Assembly (NCBI RefSeq): GCF_014698965.1
Contig: NZ_JACXAE010000082.1
Coordinates: forward strand, 33,665-97,664
Direction of reading: 5' to 3'
DNA from: Iningainema tapete BLCC-T55
Lineage (GTDB): Bacteria; Cyanobacteriota; Cyanobacteriia; Cyanobacteriales; Nostocaceae
DNA length: 64,000 bases
The stretch's first letter is position 1; each line of letters begins with the position of its first letter. A model generated the notes under the pieces. It was not told the DNA's origin, made no database searches, and saw only the letters and a list, made by a program, of their open reading frames with translations. The position numbers and the translations under genes were made by a program. This document shows positions 26,775-34,954 of this stretch, in pieces.

Positions 26775-28385
26775 GTGAATAACCCGGAAACACTATCTGT
26801 GCGCAAAACACTCAATAGCCAGATTGTCGCTGTTACCGTCTACTCTAACCAAGCTCTAGTGACAAGACGGAGTGTCGTGTCTTTGACAGGGCAAGAACGA
26901 GAATTGGTAATTACCCCACTGCCAGATACTCTCGAAACAGAGTCTTTTCGGATTGGGGGTGCAGGTGTGGCGATGCGAATACTTGGCGTCAGCAGTGAGC
27001 GCCTGCTCTCCACCACACTCCTGACAGAAAGGCTGGCACAGTTAACAAGACAAATTCAGCAGTTAGAAGCACAGCATCGCTATTTACAAGCTCAAGTAGA
27101 TGCTTTAGCTGTACAATCAAAGTTTATCGTCGGTTTGCAAGAAAAAACTCTTGAACCTTTCGCGCAAAGTTTGTCACGCAAAAATTTGAGTCTCAGTGAA
27201 ACTTTAGATTTTCTCAACTTTCTTGGTAGCCAGTATAGCGAGTATGCGATCGCTACAGGAGATTGTACGCACCAACAACAGGAAATAGACAAGCAGTTGC
27301 AAATCCTGCGTCAGCAGTTAGAACAAACACAAACACCTGTGCCACAAGAAAGTTTTAGTTTGATGATCGCAATTGAACCACAAGGTGCAGGCGAGTTAGA
27401 ACTAGAAGTATCATACGTAGTTAATCAAGCTAGTTGGACTCCACTGTACGACTTACGAATAAATACGGCAAGCAACAGCTTAAATTTAACCTACCTTGCC
27501 GAAATCACCCAAACTACTGGCGAAGATTGGAATGACGTAGCTGTTACTCTCTCCACTGCTAAACCAGGGCTAGGAACTCTACCGCCCAAACTCCAACCTT
27601 GGTATATTGATGTACTAGATAAACCAGAGTTTTTAATGCGACGACGAGCGGCTGTACCTGTGCTGACTATGGCATCTGCTCCTAGTAGCGTTGATGAAGG
27701 TACAGAAACCGAAGCATTAGAGGATTTAGCCATTGCTCAAACCGTTGTCGCAGAAGTATCCCATCAAGGAACTGTGGTCACATTTGATCTGACTAGTAGT
27801 AGTAACATCAAAAGTGATGGCGCACCTCATAAAACCACAATTTTTAACGATGATTTTCCTTGTAGCTTAGATTATGTTGCAATGCCGCGTTTAGTCAGCT
27901 TTGCTTATTTACAAGCAAAGGTGAGAAACAGCGCCAATAGAGCAACTTTATTACCAGGTAAAGCTAATATTTTTCGAGACAACACTTTTGTTGGCACAAC
28001 TCAATTAGAGAATATCGCACCAGGGCAAGAGTTCAAGCTTAACTTAGGTATTGACGAAGGAGTGAAAATTGAGCGTGACTTAGTTGAGCGTCAGGTAGAC
28101 AAAAAACTCATTGGCAATAACCGAAAAGTAACTTATGGTTATCGATTAATAATTACTAACTTGCTCAACAAAGAAAATTATCTCAATCTTACCGAACAAC
28201 TACCAGTAAGCAGGAACGAACAAATTAAAGTCCGCCTCACTCGCAGTAACCCACAAATTCAACTAGGTGAAATGGGGATATTAGAATGGGTTTTAACTTT
28301 GCCACCTCAAGAAAAACGAGAGATTTATTACCAGTTCACTGTTGAGTATCCTTCTGAGCTAACAGTTGTTGGTTTAGATATTTAG
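26775..28385 (+). CDS. Mucoidy inhibitor MuiA family protein (DUF4139/DUF4140)
   Basis: A 536-residue protein, GTG start at 26775. Seen: the N-terminal DUF4140 strand (QIVAVTVYSNQALVTRRSVVSL), a coiled-coil centre (LTRQIQQLEAQHRYLQAQVDAL, KQLQILRQQLEQTQ), then DUF4139 (LEVSYVVNQASWTPLYDLRI, LAEITQTTGEDWNDVAVTLSTAKP, ...ILEWVLTLPPQEKREIYYQFTVEYP). The family's function is unknown; the name comes from an enterobacterial mucoidy phenotype. Intact. A 71-bp degraded copy of its 3' part lies at 31639-31709. Confidence 0.85.
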   Translation: MNNPETLSVRKTLNSQIVAVTVYSNQALVTRRSVVSLTGQERELVITPLPDTLETESFRIGGAGVAMRILGVSSERLLSTTLLTERLAQLTRQIQQLEAQHRYLQAQVDALAVQSKFIVGLQEKTLEPFAQSLSRKNLSLSETLDFLNFLGSQYSEYAIATGDCTHQQQEIDKQLQILRQQLEQTQTPVPQESFSLMIAIEPQGAGELELEVSYVVNQASWTPLYDLRINTASNSLNLTYLAEITQTTGEDWNDVAVTLSTAKPGLGTLPPKLQPWYIDVLDKPEFLMRRRAAVPVLTMASAPSSVDEGTETEALEDLAIAQTVVAEVSHQGTVVTFDLTSSSNIKSDGAPHKTTIFNDDFPCSLDYVAMPRLVSFAYLQAKVRNSANRATLLPGKANIFRDNTFVGTTQLENIAPGQEFKLNLGIDEGVKIERDLVERQVDKKLIGNNRKVTYGYRLIITNLLNKENYLNLTEQLPVSRNEQIKVRLTRSNPQIQLGEMGILEWVLTLPPQEKREIYYQFTVEYPSELTVVGLDI

Positions 28386-28561
28386 GTTCGCTCTAACTAA
28401 GTAGGTAAAATCTCTAAGTTCAACGTTCCGCGCAAAGAGCGCTCATTGCCTATGTTATAAGGGCTGAAGCCCTTACTACAAACGAGCATTTATTTACGCC
28501 TACCTACTTATGATAGCTGAGTCAGCTGAAGCACAAAATTTACAAAACTTTACATTAGGCG

Positions 28562-28783
28562 CTGTTAAGCTAAATTTATCGCACTTTAAAACATGGGGTA
28601 AGTATCCGAATGTAATTGTCGAAATCCTCTCCGATAGTACCGCTAAAACTGATAAGGAATTAAAGAAACAAATATATCAAGATACTTTCCGCACACCAAA
28701 TTACTTCTGGTTCGATCCAAAAACTTTGGAATTTGCCGGGTTTATTTTGCTTGGTGGTAGTTACCAACCAATCGAACCTAGTA
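28562..28783 (+). pseudogene. Internally deleted Uma2-type nuclease copy
   Basis: Homologous to the intact Uma2 gene at 30888-31577. It begins in the same upstream sequence (CTGTTAAGCTAAATTTATCGCACTTTAAAACATG), then jumps at GGGTAAGTATCCGAATG over about 300 bp that are present in the intact copy. It continues with VIVEILSDSTAKTDKELKK...GGSYQPIEP and ends at about 28777, where restriction-gene sequence begins. The listed 101-aa ORF is a chimera of promoter region, nuclease core and foreign tail. Nucleotide identity to the intact copy is very high. Confidence 0.8.
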
Positions 28784-29245
28784 AACCTGAACATACTGTG
28801 TCATGGCTTCCCTAGCAATTTTGTAAAGTGTATTACTGCTAGCTTCGGGAGATGAGTTACTAGCGTCAAGTTCTTCTTGCATAAATATGAAATTCTCCTT
28901 TCTTGTTTGTCGATACCTTGACGTTTTTCTAACACCCAGCGATTGCCTCGTGTCCGAATTTCAATTTTCACTATAGCAATCCAGCGTTGGGTTATGAACC
29001 GCCAAGACGCCAAGAAAAGAAAGATTTGTGTTTATAAATCATTTGGGACTGCTATATTTTAAATCCGTTTTCTTGCATTAGCTTTGATAGTAACTGCATA
29101 AGGGAAGTTGATAAACCAGAAAATGGATCAATTAAAATCTCTGAAGCCTTTAAGTCAGCTTCTTGAATACACGCAGTAACGAACTCAGGCGAAAAACCAG
29201 CAATGAAGTTGAACCATCTGTGTATGGGATGGCGAACAGACTCTA
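28783..29245 (-). pseudogene. Compressed remnant copy of the restriction-methylase pair
   Basis: Bases 28783-28971 copy the junction region of the endonuclease and methyltransferase genes (34837-35030): ACATACTNTGTCATGGCTTCCCT, then CTTCTTGCATRAATATGAAATTCTCC, then CGTTTTTCTAACACCCAGCGATTGCC. After a small insert, CCGTTTTCTTGCATTAGCT resumes, and at about 29095 it jumps to the methyltransferase start (CAAGGGAAGTTGAYAAACCAGAAAATGG...), dropping about 930 bp of the gene's middle. It ends at ATGGGATGGCGA. The two short ORFs here (70 and 78 aa) are pieces of this remnant. The active-site middle with TSPPY is missing. Confidence 0.85.
28972..29056. mobile_element. MITE-like insertion with TATAGCAATCC / GGACTGCTATA ends
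   Basis: 85 bp inserted in the methyltransferase remnant at a TA. The left end TATAGCAATCC and right end GGACTGCTATA are imperfect inverted repeats, and the interior is GTTATGAACCGCCAAGACGCCAAGAAAAGAAAG. The uninterrupted copy at 35030 reads ACTATTTCAAAACCG, which makes the insertion visible. TA ends suggest mobilisation by an IS630/Tc1-type transposase (inferred; none in the window). Confidence 0.7.
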
Positions 29246-30216
29246 AGCAAGAGTTCCTCATTAGCACCGGGAAGACGAATAAACCCAATCAGTTGTTGCT
29301 CCATTGTCTTGTCAGCTAAAACGTCAACACTGCTACTGGAGAATACAATACAATTGCACCCAATCAGTTGTGGCAATATTTCGGAAATATCCTCATTACA
29401 AGCGACATCACTTATGACTGTACTAGATGCGGCGTTCACCGGCGTTGTGCGATCGCACTCATCATCATGTACACATGTTATAGTCTGTTCTGAAACTGAA
29501 CTGGAGTTTTGGGGGAAGTTGTCGGCTGAACAATCCTCGTCTACCTCGAAATCTTGCTCACTATCGCTTTCAACTTCATGTTTTGAGCTACTAGACAAAT
29601 CATCCAACTGCGATGCGTCTTCAACTAATATCAGCCGTCCTTCTTTGTATGCTTGGCGTAGTGATAGAGCCGACTTGATAATGGCTTGTGCTGTTAAGCC
29701 TTCCTCATCCATCATGTTTTGTAGTGCTACCCCAGTTTCTTGATCGTGAATAGGAGGTATCTGACAATACCTTACTCCACTAGAAGTGCTTCTCCAGATG
29801 CTAGGTTTTTCAGATTTTGGCTTTTTAGGCTTGCGTTGTTCTTCGATTAACTCTTGCACACGCTGTTGGGTTATTTCGCCTAAATCCAGCAACTTGTCTA
29901 ACACTGGCTGGTACTTCTTGCTGTTGTTAGCAAGCAGGAATAGGGTACTGGGTTCTATCTGGGCTAAATCTTCGGGAGAGAACTGAGAAAATACTTTAGC
30001 AATTTTCAGATATTTTTTGTCTTCCACATCCCAACCCCACGAGTGCAGTAACTGTTTATACTCTTTTTTCGATAGCCTTTGTTTTTCTTGTGCTAAATAG
30101 AAAGCGTGCTCAACTATAGATTGTGTCGCTTGAGTGAGCGTAGCAAAGGTATGATCTTGTCTTTGGGGAACTGAGTCTATCTGGGCTGTGCCAATGCTGA
30201 ATAATTGTGTCATCAT
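29185..30216 (-). CDS. Unknown protein with acidic centre; C-terminus fused to remnant DNA
   Basis: From ATG 30216 (MMTQLFSIGTAQIDS), a 343-residue soluble protein. The track's start at 30300 adds a basic leader without support. Seen: a helical N-terminal half (LAQEKQRLSKKEYKQLLHSWGWDVEDKKYLKIAKVFSQFSPEDLAQIEPSTLFLLAN), a Lys-rich joint, then an acidic Ser-rich segment (ESDSEQDFEVDEDCSADN). The last roughly 20 codons (VCSPSHTQMVQLHCWFFA) read out of frame through methyltransferase-remnant DNA, so the native end was lost or altered near 29246. Divergent from an XRE regulator. Function not recognised; mobile-region hypothetical. Confidence 0.55.
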   Translation of the reverse strand: MMTQLFSIGTAQIDSVPQRQDHTFATLTQATQSIVEHAFYLAQEKQRLSKKEYKQLLHSWGWDVEDKKYLKIAKVFSQFSPEDLAQIEPSTLFLLANNSKKYQPVLDKLLDLGEITQQRVQELIEEQRKPKKPKSEKPSIWRSTSSGVRYCQIPPIHDQETGVALQNMMDEEGLTAQAIIKSALSLRQAYKEGRLILVEDASQLDDLSSSSKHEVESDSEQDFEVDEDCSADNFPQNSSSVSEQTITCVHDDECDRTTPVNAASSTVISDVACNEDISEILPQLIGCNCIVFSSSSVDVLADKTMEQQLIGFIRLPGANEELLLRVCSPSHTQMVQLHCWFFA

Positions 30217-30424
30217 AATTATGTAAGTTTTTTTTGTTTGGCGATCGCTTCTTCTCGCAAAAGGAGCGATCGTTTTTGTTTTTCTAATTTTATTATACAA
30301 TCTTAGCTTTTATAATACAACTACAATTACTTGTTATAATATATCTTTAAGTTTAAAAAGTTAAAGTCAAAAGCTGGTGTACTAGTGTGATAGCAGTAAA
30401 AGTACATTGGAGATGTTGAGTTGT

Positions 30425-30805
30425 ATGGTTGCGACATTGATTAGGTGGAGACTAAAAGAAGTAATGGCTAGGTACAGCATCAAAGGCAAAGACCTAGCCA
30501 AAAAGTTAGATATCAGCACCAACGCGATGTCTTCTTTAAAAAATGCAAAGACGATGCCACGATTAGACGGAGTAGCATTGAATCTATTGTGCAACGCTCT
30601 CAACGAGCTGGCATCCGATTTGGATAAGCCGATTACACCTGCGGATTTACTAGAGTACTCGCAAGACCCCTTTAGCCCAAAGGACGCTACGACCGTATTT
30701 AGTCTATCCAAACGGCGCAAAGCAAGACTTAATCAAGCAAGTTTTGTTGAGGCAAATAATACTTCTAACTCAAAATTGATTACAGTAAATTCGGGAATTA
30801 CATGA
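30425..30805 (+). CDS. XRE-family helix-turn-helix regulator
   Basis: A 126-residue protein from ATG 30425; the track start 30407 is a TTG. Seen: a Cro/C1-type HTH at about residues 12-65 (LKEVMARYSIKGKDLAKKLDISTNAMSSLKNAKTMPRLDGVALNLLCNALNEL) with a following PADLLEY typical of the HTH_26/YozG-like type, then a polar tail. It may control itself and the divergent unknown gene, since their starts are about 200 bp apart. Probably a defence-region or phage-like regulator. Confidence 0.8.
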   Translation: MVATLIRWRLKEVMARYSIKGKDLAKKLDISTNAMSSLKNAKTMPRLDGVALNLLCNALNELASDLDKPITPADLLEYSQDPFSPKDATTVFSLSKRRKARLNQASFVEANNTSNSKLITVNSGIT

Positions 30806-30887
30806 ATAAAGTTTTAAAAAGGCGCGGGTGTGATGTAGCAGAAAGTAACTGTTAAGCTAAATTTATCGCACTTTAAAACATGCTGTT

Positions 30888-31577
30888 ATGTCGGTTGCTG
30901 AATACTTAGAACTACCAAAAGATGTTATCTTTCCAGATAGCGATTTATACAGTAATGAACCACCGTTGGAAACTGAATTACATCTCAAGCAGATGATTCT
31001 GCTGATTCAATGCCTAGAATGGTTGTGGCAAAACCGTGACGACTTTTATGCAGCAGGCAATATGACGATCTACTACAGTCCATACCAGCTCAAATCCGAG
31101 GACTTTCGTGGACCAGATTTTTTTGTCGTACTGGGGACACAGCGTAAAATCCGTAACAGCTGGGTGGTGTGGCACGAAGGGGGTAAGTATCCGAATGTAA
31201 TTGTCGAAATCCTCTCAGATAGTACCGCTAAAACTGATAAGGAATTAAAAAAAGAAATATATCAAGATACTTTCCGCACACCAAATTACTTCTGGTTCGA
31301 TCCAAAAACTTTGGAATTTGCCGGGTTTATTTTGCTTGGTGGTAGTTACCAACCAATCGAACCGAACGAGCAAGGCTGGTTGTGGAGTCAGCAGCTTGAT
31401 TTATATCTGGGAATACATACTTCAAAGTTACGTTTTTTTACTCCTGATGGACAATTAGTTCCCACGCTTCAAGAAGTTGCGCAAACAGAGACACAACGTG
31501 CAGAACTTGAAAAGCAACGTGCCGATCGCTTAGCCGAGAAATTGCGAGAATTAAATATTGACCCAGATACTTTGTAG
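30888..31577 (+). CDS. Uma2-family PD-(D/E)XK nuclease-like protein (DUF820)
   Basis: A 229-residue full-length member of the large cyanobacterial Uma2 family. Seen: VAEYLELP start motif, the PD..V strand (RGPDFFVVLG), the VIVEILSDST strand with the catalytic Glu, and KEIYQDTFRTPNYFWFDPKTLEFAGF. The C-terminal coiled coil (TETQRAELEKQRADRLAEKLRELNIDPDTL) is the usual family ending. The fold suggests DNA cleavage; the biological role is unknown. A deleted copy lies 2.3 kb upstream. Confidence 0.88.
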   Translation: MSVAEYLELPKDVIFPDSDLYSNEPPLETELHLKQMILLIQCLEWLWQNRDDFYAAGNMTIYYSPYQLKSEDFRGPDFFVVLGTQRKIRNSWVVWHEGGKYPNVIVEILSDSTAKTDKELKKEIYQDTFRTPNYFWFDPKTLEFAGFILLGGSYQPIEPNEQGWLWSQQLDLYLGIHTSKLRFFTPDGQLVPTLQEVAQTETQRAELEKQRADRLAEKLRELNIDPDTL

Positions 31578-31638
31578 AGTTTACGCTCTGCCGCGATGTC
31601 AATATTTAGCTTTTTAACGTAAAATTGACATTACCTGT

Positions 31639-31709
31639 AGCAACCCACAAATTCAACGCTTGTGAAATTGGCATATGAGAATGGGTATCAATGCCACCTC
31701 AAGAAATAA
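31639..31709 (+). pseudogene. Fragment of the muiA 3' region
   Basis: AGCAACCCACAAATTCAACGCTTGTGAAATTGGCATATGAGAATGGGTATCAATGCCACCTCAAGAAA-type sequence matches bases 28243-28313 of muiA (TAACCCACAAATTC...GAATGGGTTTTAACTTTGCCACCTCAAGAAA) with scattered changes. It is short, frame-disrupted and non-functional. It shows that sequence from the left edge of the accessory region was copied to a point 3.4 kb to the right. Confidence 0.7.
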
Positions 31710-31736
31710 GCAACTAGACTCGTGCAATGGCTCGGA

Positions 31737-32321
31737 ATGAACAGTGTTAATCCTATTAAAATCCTGTTTTTAGCATCTGATCCCAGTGATGCTTCTCGGC
31801 TACGCTTAGGGCAAGAGTTACGAGACATCCAGCAAGGGCTGCAACTTGCCAAACAACGAGAAAAATTTGTGCTAGAACAACGGATGTCAGTCCGTCCTGG
31901 CGATATAAGTCAGGCAATTCTGGATGTCGAGCCTCATATTGTACATTTTTCTGGTCATGGCTTAAACACAGGGGATCTGTGCTTTGAGGATGAATTAGGA
32001 AAAATTCATCCTGTAAAGCCGGATGCTCTAGCTGCATTGTTTGCACTTGTAGATGAACAAGTCAATTGTGTAGTCCTGAATGCGTGTTATTCCCAGACTC
32101 AGGCGGAGGCTATTGCTGAACACATCAAGTTCGTTATTGGCATGAATCAAGCAATTGGTGATAAGGCTGCTATTAACTTCGCTGTTGGTTTTTACAAAGC
32201 ACTTGGTGCAAATCATTCAATTGGGAAAGCTTACAAGTTTGGCTGTGTTGAAATTCAACTACAAGGTATTTCAGAGCATTTAACCCCAATTCTCTACGAA
32301 AAAAAAAAAATATGTAAATAA
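31737..32321 (+). CDS. CHAT-domain caspase-like protease (first part of a split gene)
   Basis: From ATG 31737 (the 31722 start is a GTG), 194 residues. Seen: KILFLASDPSDASRLRLGQELRDIQQGLQLAKQREKFVLEQRMSV, the catalytic-His segment IVHFSGHG and the catalytic-Cys segment NCVVLNACYSQTQAEAIAEHI, then AINFAVGFYKALGANHSIGKAYKFG. Both catalytic residues are present. CHAT proteases act in prokaryotic conflict systems and cleave partner proteins. The ORF ends just after 12 consecutive A; without one A it would read on into the next ORF. Confidence 0.85.
   Translation: MNSVNPIKILFLASDPSDASRLRLGQELRDIQQGLQLAKQREKFVLEQRMSVRPGDISQAILDVEPHIVHFSGHGLNTGDLCFEDELGKIHPVKPDALAALFALVDEQVNCVVLNACYSQTQAEAIAEHIKFVIGMNQAIGDKAAINFAVGFYKALGANHSIGKAYKFGCVEIQLQGISEHLTPILYEKKKICK
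32299..32310 (+). other. Homopolymer A12 frameshift/slippage site
   Basis: GAAAAAAAAAAAATAT: 12 A between the CHAT and adaptor frames. With 11 A the CHAT frame continues as YEKKKYVNNSTEPAKYILVLSATIDEVNKPL into the following ORF without a stop. With 12 A it ends at TAA 32319. RNA-polymerase slippage on such runs is known; here it may be slippage, phase variation, a recent mutation or a sequencing error. Confidence 0.8.
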
Positions 32322-32352
32322 TTCGACCGAGCCAGCTAAATATATACTTGTA

Positions 32353-33852
32353 TTGAGTGCCACTATTGATGAAGTTAACAAGCCACTAGCAGAAGCTATT
32401 ATTGCTCATTTGCGTCAAATTTCGGGAGATGCATCCTTGACACTAAAAAAAATTGAGGCAGGCAGTGTAAAGCTAGTATTGGAAGGTTCTCAAGAGGGAT
32501 TAGAGCGAATTTTGGCTTTGCTTAAAGAAGGCAAGCTGACTGAAATATTGGGTATTCCTGTCCAGGATGTGCAGATAGTAGCTGCCAAGGAACAGGTAAT
32601 TGCAACCTCTCCTAGAAGAGTTTCGACCATGAACTCGGCGCAAGCTTATATTGCCGTTGCAAATGGGGGGTATAGCGTTTCCACCATAAAACAGGGTATA
32701 GAGGAACGTAATCTCACCATGACACCAGAGGCAGAAAAACTGGCACAATATTGGCGATCGCAGTTAATGGTAGATTGTCCAGAGCTAGGTGAAGCTAACA
32801 GAGAAAGTATTGTTCTCTGGTTACTAGGTAGCGATTCGGACAGGTTAGAGCAACTTGAACCAAAGGAACTAGACATTGCAATTCATGCGATGGGGTATCG
32901 TTGGCGGATATTAAATCAACGTTACTTGGGCAAAAGTAAAGAACGTGCTTACCGTAATCTCATCACCCGGTTAGGAAGTTTGGTAACCTTAAGAAATAAG
33001 ATCCAAACTTGGGTAGCACTAAGTCGCGATCGCCAACGCAGTGTGATGGATGTACTGGTTGAAGTCATCCAAGAATTACTGCAAAGTGATAACTATATGC
33101 AACAGCAAATGAGTTACATTGCTAGCTTTACCAGTGATAAGCGGCTACAAAACGCATTGCTGTTTGCCAGCATAGAAGAATATTGCCTACGCCCAGTACG
33201 CAATCAACCGTTAATAGCTTACCGTTTTGTGAACTTTTTGAGAAGAACACAGCGTGGTGGTTTAACTCAAGTACCTACCAGTGATAATGTGAAATTGATT
33301 TCTGAAGAAATTCTGACAGATGATAGTGACAATCGGGTAAATTTAGTCGATAGTCAAGCGATCGCAGAATATTCGGAAGTAATCGAAGCTCAAGAGCAAC
33401 TTGAACAGCGTCATGCTGTCAAACAGGAGTTTGAAAATTATCTACTAGCAAATCTTGGGCAAGAAGCTGTGGAGTGGCTACAACTTTACCTCCAAGGTAA
33501 GTCTCAAGACGAAATCGCCAAAAAATTAAATAAACCAATCAAAGAAATCTACCGTTTACGAGAAAAAATAAGCTACCACGCTGTACGTGTTTTTGCGGTA
33601 AAAGGTGGACCAGAACTGGTAGAGAACTGGCTGTCAATTTCTATCAGAGAACATAATCTGGGACTAACACCTAAGCAATTCGATTTTTTGCAGGAAAAAC
33701 TGACGATTACACAACGCCAGGTTTTATCCATGCTCAAAGCATCTCAAACCGTAGATGCGATCGCCTCTCATCTAAAACTCAAAACCCATCAAGTTATAGG
33801 AGAATTGACTAAAATCTATTTGGTTGCACAAGCTTTAAGAACTCAACAGTGA
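32353..33852 (+). CDS. TRADD-N-like domain fused to a HetZ-related protein (second part of a split gene)
   Basis: A 499-residue ORF opened by a TTG that encodes an internal Leu of YILVLSATIDEV, so it is not a natural start. Seen: residues 1-75 form a small alpha/beta unit (SATIDEVNKPLAEAIIAHLRQISGDASLTLKKIEAGSVKLVLEGSQEGLERILALLKEGKLTEILGI) like TRADD-N-type adaptor domains that follow CHAT domains. Residues about 125-495 resemble HetZ-related proteins (KERAYRNLITRLGSLVTLRNKIQTWVALSRDRQRSVMDVLVEVIQELLQ, CLRPVRNQPLIAYRFVNFLRRTQRGG, LGLTPKQFDF). An ATG at about 32709 could start a stand-alone HetZ-like product. HetZ itself acts in heterocyst differentiation; this paralogue's role is unknown. 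Confidence 0.75.
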   Translation: MSATIDEVNKPLAEAIIAHLRQISGDASLTLKKIEAGSVKLVLEGSQEGLERILALLKEGKLTEILGIPVQDVQIVAAKEQVIATSPRRVSTMNSAQAYIAVANGGYSVSTIKQGIEERNLTMTPEAEKLAQYWRSQLMVDCPELGEANRESIVLWLLGSDSDRLEQLEPKELDIAIHAMGYRWRILNQRYLGKSKERAYRNLITRLGSLVTLRNKIQTWVALSRDRQRSVMDVLVEVIQELLQSDNYMQQQMSYIASFTSDKRLQNALLFASIEEYCLRPVRNQPLIAYRFVNFLRRTQRGGLTQVPTSDNVKLISEEILTDDSDNRVNLVDSQAIAEYSEVIEAQEQLEQRHAVKQEFENYLLANLGQEAVEWLQLYLQGKSQDEIAKKLNKPIKEIYRLREKISYHAVRVFAVKGGPELVENWLSISIREHNLGLTPKQFDFLQEKLTITQRQVLSMLKASQTVDAIASHLKLKTHQVIGELTKIYLVAQALRTQQ

Positions 33853-33880
33853 GCAGAGCGCTGATTGAAGTCGCACTTAC

Positions 33881-34954
33881 TCAATTAGCGGGACTAATTG
33901 AAAAGTTAATTTGCCATTTCAGCTTAGATCTGTCACCTTGAATGTATTCAGAAATAGCCTGAGCTACATCAGCACAACGATTAAGAGGTACAACATAATC
34001 GAACACTCTTGTCATCACTTTCAAAGTCTCGGATGTCCATTCTCCATCCACCACAAGCACCGCTAGTAATTCCTTGTTTTTCCCTTTCCAGTTGATAGCT
34101 GAAAACATCTTATCTTTTGCATAAAGCGAGGCGTGTCTGGAAGACGACTTTCTTACCTCTATAAAAGCTTTTGGGAATTTTTCATCGGGAATAACAAAGT
34201 CTGCTCGGAAGTTGTAAACAACACCTTCAAGATAGCTATATTCAGACTCTAACTTGTAGGGAACATCAGCATCGTCAAGAGCCTTGGCAACAATACTTTC
34301 AAGTAGTACTCTGCCAACCAAATCTCGGACAATACCCTCAAGCGTCGGTTCAATACTCTGCAATATCTGTTCACGAGTCATAACCTGACCGGGCTTTCGC
34401 TCATTCAAAATATCAGCTAGTTTCTGAGCAGCTGATTGTGAAATAGCATTGTCCGTGACATTGCCAATTTGTTTCTTGAGCGCCGCTTTACTCGTAATAT
34501 TAGCAAGGCGTTGAAGAATCGGAAGCACATAGGGATTTGATTGAATATAACTAGCGTCAAATTCCTGAAGTTCTTTTGTGATCGCATACAACTCATTCAA
34601 AATATCTTTTACTCGATTTCGTAACTGAATGTACACCCCTTTTGTAATAGCTGACTCCACATCAAAAGGGACAGCTTGCATCCGAAGCAGTTCTTGCACA
34701 ACCTGCTGAGCAGTGACTTTACTTGGGTCAAGCGAACTGTCAAGACCACTAAGAATAATTAGTTTTTGTTCAAAAGTCTGAATCTGCTCTGGTAAAATGT
34801 TTGCAAAGCCACTAGTTTGTTTACTTAGTTCTAGGTAAACCTCAACATACTCTGTCATGGCTTCCCTGGCTATTTTGTAGAGCGTATTACTGCTAGCTTC
34901 GGCAGATGTGTTATCAGCATCAAGTTCTTCTTGCATGAATATGAAATTCTCCAA
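33881..34954 (-). CDS. Putative restriction endonuclease (PD-(D/E)XK-like), partner of the methyltransferase
   Basis: A 357-residue protein overlapping the methyltransferase 3' end by 35 bp (17 bp from Met7), so tightly coupled. Seen: a helical N-terminal two-thirds and a C-terminal nuclease-like block LEGVVYNFRADFVIPDEKFPKAFIEVRKSSSRHASLYAKDKMFSAINWKGKNKELLAVLVVDGEW, which has the D...E-x-R/K layout of PD-(D/E)XK enzymes with Arg in place of the usual Lys. Target site unknown. The assignment as restriction enzyme rests on this block and on gene pairing. Confidence 0.7.
   Translation of the reverse strand: MENFIFMQEELDADNTSAEASSNTLYKIAREAMTEYVEVYLELSKQTSGFANILPEQIQTFEQKLIILSGLDSSLDPSKVTAQQVVQELLRMQAVPFDVESAITKGVYIQLRNRVKDILNELYAITKELQEFDASYIQSNPYVLPILQRLANITSKAALKKQIGNVTDNAISQSAAQKLADILNERKPGQVMTREQILQSIEPTLEGIVRDLVGRVLLESIVAKALDDADVPYKLESEYSYLEGVVYNFRADFVIPDEKFPKAFIEVRKSSSRHASLYAKDKMFSAINWKGKNKELLAVLVVDGEWTSETLKVMTRVFDYVVPLNRCADVAQAISEYIQGDRSKLKWQINFSISPAN

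Noticed and set aside
28801-29288. Two short ORFs (70 and 78 aa) as genuine genes
   Set aside because: They are pieces of the duplicated, deleted restriction-methylase remnant.
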